DNA of 64,000 nucleotides, taken from contig CAWCTF010000004.1 of assembly GCA_963798435.1 (NCBI GenBank), positions 186,001 through 250,000 of the forward strand, given 5' to 3'. Position 1 is the stretch's first letter. Every line of letters begins with the position of its first letter. The notes below the pieces were generated by a model. The model was not told the origin of the DNA, made no database searches, and worked only from the letters and a program-made list of their open reading frames with translations. Shown in pieces: positions 48,601 to 57,964 of this stretch. The translations under genes and the position numbers were made by a program. Origin of the DNA: JALHST01 sp963798435. GTDB taxonomy: Bacteria > Bacteroidota > Bacteroidia > Flavobacteriales > Flavobacteriaceae.

Positions 48601-50115
48601 ATGGACAAAAAGAACATCGACCAACTATTTCAAGAGAAATTTGATAATTTCTCGGAAGTTCCGGATGAAAGAGTATGGGAAAATATAAAATCTTCCCTTG
48701 ATAAAAAGAAACGTACCCCAAAGTTTATCCCCCTTTGGTGGAAACTTGGCGGTATTGCGGCCTTATTCATGGCCGGTATGCTCATATTCAACTCCTTGGG
48801 AGAACCCTCAGATAGTAATCAAAAAACGACCGGTATACCAAAAGAAGGAGCTGTCAAACGCGCCAATACCTTAGAAAATGGGAATAGTCCTACATTCGAA
48901 ATCGATTCCCAGGAAGCAGTTACCAGTACTCCCTCTGAGAGCAATACGAGTGAGCAAAGTAAGGCTGCCAATTCATTTGTCACAAAAGAAGCCTCTGCCG
49001 ATTTAGGTTCCAGGACCTCCTCAGGTTCAGATTCGTTTCAAAAAAAGAAGGAAGAAGCGAAGGTTGCGTCGAATCAAGCTACAATTCGTCCTAGGAACGA
49101 AAATCAAGATGATTCGGCCGAATCTAAAGAACCCGAAATCGCCAATAATTTAAATACATCCGTAATAGCAGGTAATGAAGTACCAAAAAATGGAATTGAA
49201 TCGTTTGAAAACAAACGCGCAGAAATCGCCAATCCCGAAGAAGGGCAACAAGGTAATGACGCAGGGAATGGTATCGCCCTGACCGAAGAAAAAACACACA
49301 CTAAAACGAAGGAAGCTCCACAAAAAATATCCATTTTTGATGAGATTGAACCAAATGAGGAAGATGCGATTGTTTCTGATGAAGCGGATCACAAATGGTC
49401 GGTCGGCGGCACTATTGCCCCAGTCTATTTTAATGCCTTCGGGGAAGGATCTCCTATTCATTCCAGTTTCGCCCCTAATGCAAAATCGGGTGAGATAAAC
49501 CTGAGCTATGGACTTTCGGTAGCCTATGAAATCAGTAAAAAGCTGAAGATCCGCTCCGGAATCAATAAAGTAGATTTTGGCTACGACACGAATGATGTGG
49601 AGTTTTCATCGTCTTTTACGGCTTCGGCAATTGAACAGATTCCCAACATAGATTATAAAGTGGCCTCAGAAAATGTATTTGTGGCTAGTAAGTCGAGCGC
49701 CAACGCATTAAAAAATGATTTCGCATTCGATGCTTCTGCCATTGATGCATCACGTGATGGAGTAATGACCCAGCGTTTTGGCTATTTGGAAATACCGCTA
49801 GAACTTAATTATGCATTGATTGAAAGGCGTTTTGGGGTTGATGTCATAGGGGGTCTAAGTTCGCTTTTCCTTGTTGATAATTCGGTCGCATTGACTTCGG
49901 GTAATCTGACAACCGAAATCGGCACGGCCAACAATTTAAACACGGTGAATTTCAGTACGAATATTGGTTTCGGATTTAACTATAAATTTTCTCCGAAAGT
50001 TCAGTTCAATGTAGAACCGGTCTTCAAATATCAACTAAATACCTTCTCTAATACCTCCGGAAGCTTTCAACCTTTCTCTATGGGAATCTACAGTGGCCTA
50101 AATTTTAGCTTTTAA
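48601..50115 (+). CDS. Membrane-anchored protein with C-terminal barrel, ECF partner
   Basis: A 504-aa protein with a short cytoplasmic N-terminus (about 1-48, DQLFQEKFDNFSEVPDERVWENIK), one membrane helix (about 49-66), a long Ser/Asn/Glu-rich linker (70-255) and a C-terminal domain of alternating strands ending GIYSGLNFSF, typical of outer-membrane-type barrels. The cytoplasmic part could bind the sigma factor, making it a sigma regulator, but this is inferred from position. The gap 50116-50283 holds nothing recognised. Confidence 0.75.
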   Translation: MDKKNIDQLFQEKFDNFSEVPDERVWENIKSSLDKKKRTPKFIPLWWKLGGIAALFMAGMLIFNSLGEPSDSNQKTTGIPKEGAVKRANTLENGNSPTFEIDSQEAVTSTPSESNTSEQSKAANSFVTKEASADLGSRTSSGSDSFQKKKEEAKVASNQATIRPRNENQDDSAESKEPEIANNLNTSVIAGNEVPKNGIESFENKRAEIANPEEGQQGNDAGNGIALTEEKTHTKTKEAPQKISIFDEIEPNEEDAIVSDEADHKWSVGGTIAPVYFNAFGEGSPIHSSFAPNAKSGEINLSYGLSVAYEISKKLKIRSGINKVDFGYDTNDVEFSSSFTASAIEQIPNIDYKVASENVFVASKSSANALKNDFAFDASAIDASRDGVMTQRFGYLEIPLELNYALIERRFGVDVIGGLSSLFLVDNSVALTSGNLTTEIGTANNLNTVNFSTNIGFGFNYKFSPKVQFNVEPVFKYQLNTFSNTSGSFQPFSMGIYSGLNFSF

Positions 50116-50283
50116 CTAAAATACAGGCGAGATGAATACACCCTGAGTTATTTGATGTAGGGTGCTGCACACGATTTCTTGGTTGTGAATCGATTGAACC
50201 AACAAGGCATGAATTCACACAGGCTTCAAGCTATGTTGAGGGAATTAATATATACTTATAGGTATAATTTTATAATATTTCTT

Positions 50284-51030
50284 TTAGTAAGGCTCATTTT
50301 TAGTTAGTTCGGTCAAAATAACCTCTCTTACTTCCTTCCTAAGGACCGATTTATCGGCTTCAGTCAGTAGGCCAGTTTCAAAAAATGAATGTACTTTGGC
50401 GCGAAGCACTCCAGGACCACCACTAAAAAATGAAAATGGATAGCGCTTTTTATTGTCTTGAAAGGTGATGGGTACCACCGGAATCTGATGCGCAATTGCC
50501 ATTTTAAAGGCCCCGTCTTTGAATTCATCCAAAATGATATGTTCATCCGGGACGCCGCCTTCCGGAAATATGCAGATACTTAGCCCTTGGCTAAGTCGTC
50601 GCTGTGCCCTTCTGTAAACAGCTGTTCGACTTCTAGTATCTTCACGGTCTACCATAATGCAAACCCTTTTATAGAAAAATCCGAAAAGAGGGATCTTAAC
50701 AAGTTCTTTTTTGCCAACAAAAACAAATGGAAATTTACTGACATATAACATCAACATTATGTCGAGCATACTTGTATGATTCGCCACTAGCATATAACTT
50801 TTGCCGCTTTCCATTTTCTGGTCCCAGGAAATGCTAGGAGGGCATCCCATACCGTACAGTATAAAAGTTGCCCATAAATTCCTTGCCAGCCAGAAGAATT
50901 GTGGATAAAATTTTTCGGAAAGGGTAAAAAGAAGTAAGAGCGGGAAAAAAAGTATAATCGGGATAGCGACCAAAATATAGAACCAAATGCGGTAGAGTGT
51001 TTGGCCTATTTTTTTTAGCAATGCTAACAT
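50284..51030 (-). CDS. plsC: 1-acyl-sn-glycerol-3-phosphate acyltransferase family protein
   Basis: A 248-aa protein from the ATG at 51030 (MLALLKKIGQTLYRIWFYI), which follows a -7-like box. A longer frame to 51087 would overlap that box and is discarded. A membrane helix (about 10-35) precedes the acyltransferase motifs ANHTSMLDIM (H-x4-D) and CIFPEGGVPDE. PlsC-type enzymes add the second acyl chain to lysophosphatidic acid. Confidence 0.92.
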   Translation of the reverse strand: MLALLKKIGQTLYRIWFYILVAIPIILFFPLLLLFTLSEKFYPQFFWLARNLWATFILYGMGCPPSISWDQKMESGKSYMLVANHTSMLDIMLMLYVSKFPFVFVGKKELVKIPLFGFFYKRVCIMVDREDTRSRTAVYRRAQRRLSQGLSICIFPEGGVPDEHIILDEFKDGAFKMAIAHQIPVVPITFQDNKKRYPFSFFSGGPGVLRAKVHSFFETGLLTEADKSVLRKEVREVILTELTKNEPY

Positions 51031-51035
51031 GGCAT

Positions 51036-51043
51036 CAAAAATA
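51036..51043 (-). promoter_or_regulatory. -7 element of plsC, near-leaderless geometry
   Basis: TATTTTTG on the minus strand ends 5 bp before the plsC ATG at 51030, so transcription would begin at or next to the start codon. No clear TTG is seen upstream. It lies back to back with the trpS promoter. Confidence 0.45.
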
Positions 51044-51054
51044 AGTAATTCCCG

Positions 51055-51082
51055 TTGTTTTTTACGATTTGTTTTACCTTTG
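51055..51082 (+). promoter_or_regulatory. Promoter of trpS
   Basis: TTG (51055-51057), a 17-bp spacer and TACCTTTG (51075-51082) match the flavobacterial consensus. Transcription would start near 51087. This rules out a trpS start at 51055 and supports the ATG at 51103. Confidence 0.75.
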
Positions 51083-51102
51083 TACACTGCGAATCAAAGT
51101 CT

Positions 51103-52071
51103 ATGGCAAGAATACTAACAGGAATACAAAGTACCGGAATTCCGCATTTGGGAAATATCCTAGGGGCTATCATGCCAGCCATTCAAATGGCCCAAGATCC
51201 AAAAAACGAATCCTTTCTATTTATCGCTGATATGCATTCGCTGACGCAGATAAAAAATGGGACTGAACTACGACAAAATACCTACGCCACCGCGGCCGCC
51301 TGGCTTGCCTTTGGCCTGGACATTGAGAAAACGGTCTTTTATCGGCAGAGCGACGTGCCTCAAGTAACTGAACTTTGCTGGTATCTCAGCTGCCTGTTTC
51401 CTTATCAGCGATTAACCTTGGCACATTCATTCAAGGATAAAGCCGATCGATTGGAGGACGTGAATGCCGGACTTTTTACTTACCCCATGTTAATGGCTGC
51501 CGATATCCTCTTGTACGATGCAAATATCGTCCCAGTGGGAAAAGATCAATTACAGCACCTGGAAATGACACGAGATGTGGCCTCCAGATTTCATGCCCAA
51601 TTTGGAGAGACATTTGTCTTACCAGAGGCCAAGGTGCAAGAAGCAACCATGTATGTACCGGGTACGGATGGCGAAAAAATGAGCAAGAGCAAAGGCAATC
51701 TCATCAATATTTTTCAGCCACATAAACAGCTTCGCAAACAGATTATGGGGATACAAACAGATTCAACGCCCATGGAAGCCCCTAAGAATCCAGATGTTGA
51801 TACCATCTTTACCTTATACAAAATCCTAGCTTCGGAATCCCAGATTCAAGAAATGCGTCATAATTATCTTCAAGGCAACTACGGTTATGGCCATGCCAAG
51901 CAGGCTTTATTCGATGTCATCCTTGAAAAATTTGGCGCATCACAAGAACGATTCGACTATTATATGAGCCATCTTTCGGAAATAGATAACGCCCTTGATA
52001 TGGGCGCTGAAAAAGCAAAAAAAGTTGCTGATCTTGTTCTCAATAGGGTTCGCAAGAAAGTTGGTTATTGA
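51103..52071 (+). CDS. trpS: Tryptophan--tRNA ligase
   Basis: A 322-aa class I aminoacyl-tRNA synthetase that charges tRNA-Trp. The HIGH-like motif is PHLGNILGA (near 16-24) and the KMSKS motif is EKMSKSKGN. The ATG at 51103 gives MARILTGIQSTG, the usual start of TrpS. A promoter lies directly upstream. A weak hairpin (about 52081-52103) after the stop could be a terminator. The rest of the gap to dprA shows nothing. Confidence 0.97.
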   Translation: MARILTGIQSTGIPHLGNILGAIMPAIQMAQDPKNESFLFIADMHSLTQIKNGTELRQNTYATAAAWLAFGLDIEKTVFYRQSDVPQVTELCWYLSCLFPYQRLTLAHSFKDKADRLEDVNAGLFTYPMLMAADILLYDANIVPVGKDQLQHLEMTRDVASRFHAQFGETFVLPEAKVQEATMYVPGTDGEKMSKSKGNLINIFQPHKQLRKQIMGIQTDSTPMEAPKNPDVDTIFTLYKILASESQIQEMRHNYLQGNYGYGHAKQALFDVILEKFGASQERFDYYMSHLSEIDNALDMGAEKAKKVADLVLNRVRKKVGY

Positions 52072-52231
52072 TTTAATATAAACCAACCAATGGGTCGGTT
52101 TCTTGCTTCGACAATTTAAGGATAAATCGATTCCTATATGATTTAGGGCACGATTCTATCGCCGAACTTCGCAAAATACTTCCTGATTTTTTATAGCCGT
52201 TATTTTTGCAAACCCTTCGGTCGGTCATTTT

Positions 52232-53350
52232 TTAAATAGCCTCGAACAATTTGCCGGGTAAAGGGCGTATTACCCCTTTCATTTCCATATTCAATAGGGT
52301 TGAAGAAGCCCTAAAAATCGGGATTTTACATTCGAGGGCAATACTGTCCAAAAGTTGTTTGCCCCCTTTTTGTAGATATCCATAAATCGTCTTTTCAGTG
52401 GCATCCATTTCCGAGAACAGCTCATGTTGTATCACTTTGGTCGTGGTATGTTTCACCTCCCAATTCAACATATAGATCAAATCTGCTGCCGAGGTAAGCA
52501 TATGCCCCTTTTGTTGCTTGATAAGATTATTGCACCCTATGCTATATTTATCGTCTACACGTCCCGGAACGGCAAAGACATCGCGATTATAGCTATTCGC
52601 TATATCTGCTGTCACCAGGCTTCCGCCTTTTTCGGCCGATTCAACTACGACGGTCGCTTCACTCATCCCGGCAATAATCCGGTTTCGCTTTAGAAAATTT
52701 TCACGATCCGGTTGGCTGGTACTCCAAAATTCAGTCAGAAAACCCCCGTTTTTCTCTATCTCCCTTCGATATTGGGAATGAATTTTCGGGTACATCTGAT
52801 TAAGGCCATGGGCCAAACAACCGATGGTCTGCAAGCCCATTTTAGCAGCTGCGCGTTGTATGCAAATATCGACCCCATACGCAAATCCACTCACGATTAC
52901 AGGATTCAGTGGCGCTATATCCTCAATGAAACGTTCACAAAATGCAACGCCATAACTGGTTATGTTGCGCGTACCAACCACACTGATGATTCTTCGGCCT
53001 TCCAAGTCGATCTTACCCCTTCCGAACAACAGTAAAGGACCATCGAAACAATGCTTCAAATACCTTGGATATGCTTCGTCTAAATAATAGGTAACTTGTA
53101 GTTCGTTTTTTTGTATAAATTCATATTCACTAGCCGCAGCCTCATCATGCTCTGCATCATGCAAACCCTTCAAAATATGGGTCCCAATTCCTTCTATCTT
53201 TAGCAAATGATGGCGTTTTTCGGCAAAGACTGCCAAAGGGCTTCCACAATGTGCAATTAATTTTTTCGCTGTAACATCTCCAATATTGGGAATATGCTGT
53301 AGCCGAAGCGTCGCAATCAGTTCATTTTTAGATAGATTCAAAGTATTCAT
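52232..53350 (-). CDS. dprA: DNA-processing protein DprA
   Basis: A 372-aa protein from the ATG at 53350. An N-terminal helix-hairpin-helix-like region (about 8-65) is followed by the Rossmann-type DprA core: VVGTRNITSYG, VSGFAYGVDICIQRAA, RNRIIAGMSEATVVVESAEKGG and VFAVPGRVDD. A C-terminal winged-helix (DML1-like) domain completes it. DprA loads RecA on incoming single-stranded DNA in natural transformation. Only about 5 kb separate it from recA here. Confidence 0.95.
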   Translation of the reverse strand: MNTLNLSKNELIATLRLQHIPNIGDVTAKKLIAHCGSPLAVFAEKRHHLLKIEGIGTHILKGLHDAEHDEAAASEYEFIQKNELQVTYYLDEAYPRYLKHCFDGPLLLFGRGKIDLEGRRIISVVGTRNITSYGVAFCERFIEDIAPLNPVIVSGFAYGVDICIQRAAAKMGLQTIGCLAHGLNQMYPKIHSQYRREIEKNGGFLTEFWSTSQPDRENFLKRNRIIAGMSEATVVVESAEKGGSLVTADIANSYNRDVFAVPGRVDDKYSIGCNNLIKQQKGHMLTSAADLIYMLNWEVKHTTTKVIQHELFSEMDATEKTIYGYLQKGGKQLLDSIALECKIPIFRASSTLLNMEMKGVIRPLPGKLFEAI

Positions 53351-53439
53351 AGTTATCCACAAAATACATAAAATTTAATGTTAATAAAAAGTTGCGAGCA
53401 AGGTTTTGAACCACTTTATTTTTTCCAATATTTGCTGAT

Positions 53440-54396
53440 ATGGCGCTAGAACACTATATAGCTGAATTATTATATCGTTACAATTGTGTGGTCGTCCCCG
53501 GATTCGGTGCGTTTTTGACTCAGATGCGCTCTGCCGTTCTTGACACTGCTACCCATTCGTTTTTCCCACCAACGAAAATTATTTCATTTAACGGTCAATT
53601 AACGTCCAATGACGGACTCTTAGTGTCTTATATGGCGGAGGTCGAGGGAGTTTCTTATGACAAGATGTTGCAAAAACTGGAAGTCATTTCCAAAGAATGG
53701 CGGCAACTTCTGAATACAGGTGAAAGAATAAAACTTGAAAATATTGGGGAGCTTCAATTAAACGGGGACCACAAGATTATTTTTAGCCCGGCTCATAATA
53801 ACAATTATCTCACTTCTTCATTCGGACTTGCTTCTTTTGTTGCAATGCCATTGGTGCGTGAAGTTTTGAAAAAGGAAGTGGTTCACCTAGAACAAAGAAG
53901 CCCTTTGATAATTACCCCAGAAGCTCGCGAAATAGCTTCGGTATCCCACAGGTCCTATTTAAAATATGCGGCGATCTTACTATTGGCTTTATCTACGGGA
54001 CTTTCGGTCTTCCGCTTTTACGATGAGACCATCAGTAGCCAACAGCTCGTGCGTCAGGAAGCAGCACAAAAAGTAACGAAACAGATCCAGGAGGCCACTT
54101 TTTTTGATGCATCTCCGGTAGAATTGCCTACCATTACCTTAGATGTTATTTCAAAAAGAAAAAATTCCCCTACTCACTACATCATTGCCGGGGCGTTTCG
54201 TTTCAAAAAGAATGCCGACCGGAAAATGCGGCAACTGCAAGCACAAGGCTACGATTCAGAATATTTGGGGACTAATAAATTTGGCCTTCACATGGTTACC
54301 TATAGCAGTTATACCGATACAGAGCAAGCATTAAAGGCATTGCATGAAGTAAAGCGTACGCGTTCTATGGATGCCTGGCTTCTTTCCAAAAAATAA
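53440..54396 (+). CDS. HU-CCDC81-type and SPOR domain protein
   Basis: A 318-aa protein. The N-terminus (about 1-130) matches the prokaryotic HU-CCDC81 fold: LEHYIAELLYRYNCVVVPGFGAFL. A membrane helix (about 178-195) precedes a linker and a C-terminal SPOR domain (about 242-318, HYIIAGAFRFKKNADRKMRQL), which binds glycan strands lacking stem peptides. The topology suggests a cytoplasmic DNA- or protein-binding part linked to a periplasmic peptidoglycan sensor, perhaps for division. It is a common Bacteroidota family. Confidence 0.88.
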   Translation: MALEHYIAELLYRYNCVVVPGFGAFLTQMRSAVLDTATHSFFPPTKIISFNGQLTSNDGLLVSYMAEVEGVSYDKMLQKLEVISKEWRQLLNTGERIKLENIGELQLNGDHKIIFSPAHNNNYLTSSFGLASFVAMPLVREVLKKEVVHLEQRSPLIITPEAREIASVSHRSYLKYAAILLLALSTGLSVFRFYDETISSQQLVRQEAAQKVTKQIQEATFFDASPVELPTITLDVISKRKNSPTHYIIAGAFRFKKNADRKMRQLQAQGYDSEYLGTNKFGLHMVTYSSYTDTEQALKALHEVKRTRSMDAWLLSKK

Positions 54397-54429
54397 GCCG
54401 TCTTGCATTTTCAACGTATTAATTGCGTG

Positions 54430-54437
54430 TATCTTTG
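54430..54437 (+). promoter_or_regulatory. -7 element of the thioesterase gene
   Basis: TATCTTTG is an exact TAnnTTTG match ending 15 bp before ATG 54453. A TTG lies 24 bp upstream, slightly beyond the usual spacing. It lies inside the longer open frame (TTG at 54423), which argues for the ATG as the real start. Confidence 0.55.
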
Positions 54438-54452
54438 CACAAAATTCGCGCC

Positions 54453-54965
54453 ATGCTGCCTAAAAATCCGAGTGATTCAAGAACTATAATGACTGATATG
54501 GTACTCCCTAGCGAGACCAACCCCCTCAATAACCTGTTTGGAGGAGAGCTGCTTGCCCGCATGGACCGAGCCGCCAGTATTGCTGCTCGCAGGCACAGTC
54601 GCCGAATTACCGTTACTGCATCGGTAAATCATGTTGCATTCAATCAAGCGGTTCCCTTGGGAAGTGTGGTTACAGTTGAAGCGGCAGTTTCAAGAGCATT
54701 CAAAACTTCTATGGAAGTATATATCGATGTTTGGATGGAAGACCGACATAATGGCAATCGAACCAAGGCCAATGAGGCCATTTATACCTTCGTTGCCGTT
54801 GATGAGACCGGGAAACCGACCGATGTTCCTGTATTGGAACCAACTACCGATCTCGAAAAACAACGTTTCGACGGGGCTCTGAGAAGAAAACAATTGAGTT
54901 TGGTACTCGCTGGCAAAATGAAGCCCAACGAGGCTACCGAACTTAAGGCCTTATTTATGGGATAA
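54453..54965 (+). CDS. Acyl-CoA thioesterase (hotdog fold)
   Basis: A 170-aa protein from ATG 54453. The hotdog-fold pattern is clear: PSETNPLNNLFGGELLARMDRAASIAARRHS with the active-site Asp/Asn region, then VTASVNHVAFNQAVPLGSVVTVEA. It resembles YciA/BACH-type thioesterases that hydrolyse acyl-CoA. A TAnnTTTG box lies just upstream. Confidence 0.92.
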   Translation: MLPKNPSDSRTIMTDMVLPSETNPLNNLFGGELLARMDRAASIAARRHSRRITVTASVNHVAFNQAVPLGSVVTVEAAVSRAFKTSMEVYIDVWMEDRHNGNRTKANEAIYTFVAVDETGKPTDVPVLEPTTDLEKQRFDGALRRKQLSLVLAGKMKPNEATELKALFMG

Positions 54966-55055
54966 GCCCCTATTCCCATGATTTCAACTAAGAACCGAAT
55001 CTCCCCCTTGCAAGGGCAACATAAGACACTCCGATTATGTTAACTAGCAGGTAAC

Positions 55056-55892
55056 TTAAAAGACGAAATTATCAGGGTTTGGGCCACTGCGTTCCCCGCG
55101 ATCAAAACTGTCTAAATAGTGCATTTCCGCATGGGTTAGTTCAAAATCAAAAATGGCCGAATTGGAAAGAATGCGTTCTTGCTTTACAGATTTGGGTATA
55201 GTTGCCACTCCTTTTTGCAAATCCCATCGTAAGACAATCTGTGCCATCGATTTGCCATATTTCTTGGCAAGATCTTTACAAAAATCGGTTTTCAGGAGCT
55301 TTCCCCGCATAAATGGGGACCATGCTTCGTATTGAATATTTTTCGAGATACAAAATTCGATCAAATCTTGCTGAACGAGATAGGGGTGAAACTCCATTTG
55401 ATTGACCATAGGAACAATTTCAGCAACCTCTAGAAGATTTTCCAAATGATGCTGCATAAAATTGCTGACCCCGATTGCACGAATTCGTTTGTCGTGATAC
55501 AATTTTTCGAGTGCTCGCCAGGTTGCGCGAAATTTGGCCTTAACTGGCCAATGGACAAGGTAAAGGTCCAAATAATCAAGGTCAAGCCGCTTCATACTTC
55601 CTTCAAACGCCTTTAAAGTATTCTCATAGCCCTGATCTGTGTTCCATACTTTACTAACCACAAAAATAGTATCCCGGGGAATTTTACTAGATCGGATCGC
55701 CCTACCGATGCCTACTTCATTGCCATAAACGGAGGCTGTATCTATATGCCGATATCCGACCTCAAGGGCGAAATTGACGGCATCTACAACTTCCTGATCA
55801 TTATTGGATTGATAGGTCCCCAATCCGAAATAGGGCATTTCAACACCATTGTGGAGTTTAAAGGTTCCTTGTAAATCAGTTATTTTTCCCAT
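55056..55892 (-). CDS. Aldo/keto reductase
   Basis: A 278-aa NADPH-dependent (by family) TIM-barrel reductase. The catalytic tetrad is visible: Asp and Tyr in RHIDTASVYGNE, Lys in FVVSKVWNTD and His in LYLVHWPVKAK. The GVSNFM and KSVKQERI segments are standard. The substrate is unknown. It follows the EnvC-like gene on the same strand (48 bp). Confidence 0.95.
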   Translation of the reverse strand: MGKITDLQGTFKLHNGVEMPYFGLGTYQSNNDQEVVDAVNFALEVGYRHIDTASVYGNEVGIGRAIRSSKIPRDTIFVVSKVWNTDQGYENTLKAFEGSMKRLDLDYLDLYLVHWPVKAKFRATWRALEKLYHDKRIRAIGVSNFMQHHLENLLEVAEIVPMVNQMEFHPYLVQQDLIEFCISKNIQYEAWSPFMRGKLLKTDFCKDLAKKYGKSMAQIVLRWDLQKGVATIPKSVKQERILSNSAIFDFELTHAEMHYLDSFDRGERSGPNPDNFVF

Positions 55893-55940
55893 GGTATCGA
55901 ATTTATGATCACACCGCCAACTGACCCGTCTAGCACAGTT

Positions 55941-57173
55941 TTAAAGCTGGTAGACCCATTCTTCCGGATTCAATTTAGCCGTATCCTTGTGAAGATAAAA
56001 TTTAAGACGCGTCTGGCCATTATCCCGATTGGTATAAATATCTCCCAGAGGGGTTTTGGCTTCTACCATATCCCCTTTTTTTACATATAGGTTAGAAAGG
56101 TTGTAATAGGTGCTAATATAATTTCCATGCTTTATTTGTACGGCCTTATTACCTCCCGGTACGGCAATAATGGCGATTACCTCGCCTTTAAAAATAGCTC
56201 TTGCCTTGGCGCCACGGTCAGTGGTAATAATTACTCCGTTACTTTCGTGTTTTACACCCGGATAAACAGCATCATTATAGACGCCAAAACCTTGACTTTT
56301 GAACCCTTTTTCGACCGGCCAAATCAATTTCCCCTTGTTGGCCGAAAAATTATTCGCGACTATTGTAGCCTCGGGTGTAAGAACGAACGAATTTGGACTA
56401 CTATTGGCCTTGCCTGCCTTTTTGTTGGAGATCGCAATGGCATTGCGGATCAAGTTATCGATTTGTCGATCGATTTCCTTGGCCTCCTGCTTTTTCTTAT
56501 CAATAGCCGAAGCGTATTTTCCTTCATTCTTTCGAATGGTCCCCAATAATTCCTTTTGGTTCTTAATTTCAACCATCAGTTGGTCTTTCGCCTTTTTATT
56601 CTGTGAAATCAATACCTCCTTTACTTTTCGCTCCTCGTTAAGGTCTTTGTTAAGCCGCGCAAGATCATCGGTCTTTGCCATGATCTGTTCTCCCTGTTTC
56701 TTGCGAAATTCGGTGTATTGCTTCATGTATTGAAATCGCTTAAAAGCTTGATAAAAGTCTACGGAGGACAACAAGAACATCAATCTGCTTTGTTTTGATT
56801 TGTTCTGATAGGATTTTTGGATCATGGCGCCATATTCATCCTTGAGCGACTTCAACTCCTCACGAAGTTTTGAAATATTGCGGATATTCGCATTAATTTG
56901 ACGATTTAGAAGATTGGATTGTTGGTTGGTTACCCGGATCAATTGTTGCCGTACATTAATCTTTTGATCCAAGGCCTCCATCTGGTCTAATACGTTGCCC
57001 TTTTCTTTTTTTTCAGCAAAAAGCAACCTATTTATTTCGCGAATCTCATTTTGAAGCTTTTCTCTTTTAAGTTCTAGAGCACGTTGTTCATTTGTCTGGG
57101 AATAAATGCCCTGGGCCATCAGCATTGCGGCAAAGAGCATAAAAAGAATGCGATATGGCACCTTATATATCAT
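55941..57173 (-). CDS. EnvC-like murein hydrolase activator with degenerate LytM domain
   Basis: A 410-aa protein with a signal peptide (ends MAQGIYSQ), a long coiled coil (about 30-260, ELKREKLQNEIREINRL...) and a C-terminal LytM/M23-like domain. The catalytic motifs are altered: H-x-G-x-D appears as KHESNGVIIT, and the H-x-H region reads FYLHKDTAKLNPEEWV, with only one His. Catalytic activity is therefore unlikely, as in EnvC, which activates amidases for cell separation. Its start overlaps the DUF4292 stop by 11 bp. Confidence 0.9.
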   Translation of the reverse strand: MIYKVPYRILFMLFAAMLMAQGIYSQTNEQRALELKREKLQNEIREINRLLFAEKKEKGNVLDQMEALDQKINVRQQLIRVTNQQSNLLNRQINANIRNISKLREELKSLKDEYGAMIQKSYQNKSKQSRLMFLLSSVDFYQAFKRFQYMKQYTEFRKKQGEQIMAKTDDLARLNKDLNEERKVKEVLISQNKKAKDQLMVEIKNQKELLGTIRKNEGKYASAIDKKKQEAKEIDRQIDNLIRNAIAISNKKAGKANSSPNSFVLTPEATIVANNFSANKGKLIWPVEKGFKSQGFGVYNDAVYPGVKHESNGVIITTDRGAKARAIFKGEVIAIIAVPGGNKAVQIKHGNYISTYYNLSNLYVKKGDMVEAKTPLGDIYTNRDNGQTRLKFYLHKDTAKLNPEEWVYQL

Positions 57174-57960
57174 CTTTTGTCAATACTATTTCTTTAAAAC
57201 CCTTCGGTATTTTATAAGGAAAGCTAACAGGTTCATCAAATTCCATATTTCGATATTCAATTTCTATGGTATTTCGTTTGGTACCTTCGCTAGCTACAAT
57301 GATTATTTGGTAGGGCAAGATCCATTTATTGATCTTCTGGTAATTTTTATAATTAATATCAAGCAATCTATTTTTTGAAGGCTGGGAGATAATCTGAGAG
57401 GCCATTTTAAAATTTTTGGGTTCGATCTCAAATAATATCTTGAAAAGTTCGATCGTATTTTTTGGTTTTAATGCGTAGTTCTCCCCTGTGATGGAAACAT
57501 CATATTTATTTAACCGCATATCGACCATTGCTTGGCCCAACAATAAATTCTGTACCTTGTTGAAATCGAGGTCTGTACCCAAAAGATTGCTTAGATACTC
57601 GAAATTCCCATCAAAATATTCATTTTCCAACTTATTATAGAAACTCACCCTTTGTGGGGTAATGTATACTTTTACCATGCCCAAGGGCGCGCTCAACCAG
57701 ATTGCTGTATCTTTTTCTATTCGCACGCTAACACTTAATCCTTGTGAGGTTTCCCCATCGGAATAATCGATCTTCATTTTTCCACGAAGCGTTTTAAAAC
57801 GAAGGGTATTCTGATAATGTGATCTTATGATCGTTTTGGCGGAAAGAGTTGCGTCTAATCTACCTTCTGCAAGAATTTTATTCGACTTACAGGCTAACGT
57901 CAGTGTTAGGAAAACAATGAGGGTCAACCATTTTTTCGCATGTCTATATACGTTTGCCAT
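57163..57960 (-). CDS. DUF4292 family lipoprotein
   Basis: A 265-aa protein with a lipobox (LTLACKSN) and a beta-rich body (RFKTLRGKMKIDYSDGETSQGLSVSVRIEKDTAIWLSAPLGMVKVYI) matching DUF4292, a LolB/LolA-like fold in Bacteroidota. It may bind a lipid or hydrophobic anchor. It lies 4 bp after the TPR gene and overlaps the EnvC-like gene, so the three are cotranscribed. Confidence 0.88.
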   Translation of the reverse strand: MANVYRHAKKWLTLIVFLTLTLACKSNKILAEGRLDATLSAKTIIRSHYQNTLRFKTLRGKMKIDYSDGETSQGLSVSVRIEKDTAIWLSAPLGMVKVYITPQRVSFYNKLENEYFDGNFEYLSNLLGTDLDFNKVQNLLLGQAMVDMRLNKYDVSITGENYALKPKNTIELFKILFEIEPKNFKMASQIISQPSKNRLLDINYKNYQKINKWILPYQIIIVASEGTKRNTIEIEYRNMEFDEPVSFPYKIPKGFKEIVLTKDDI

Positions 57961-57964
57961 AGCC

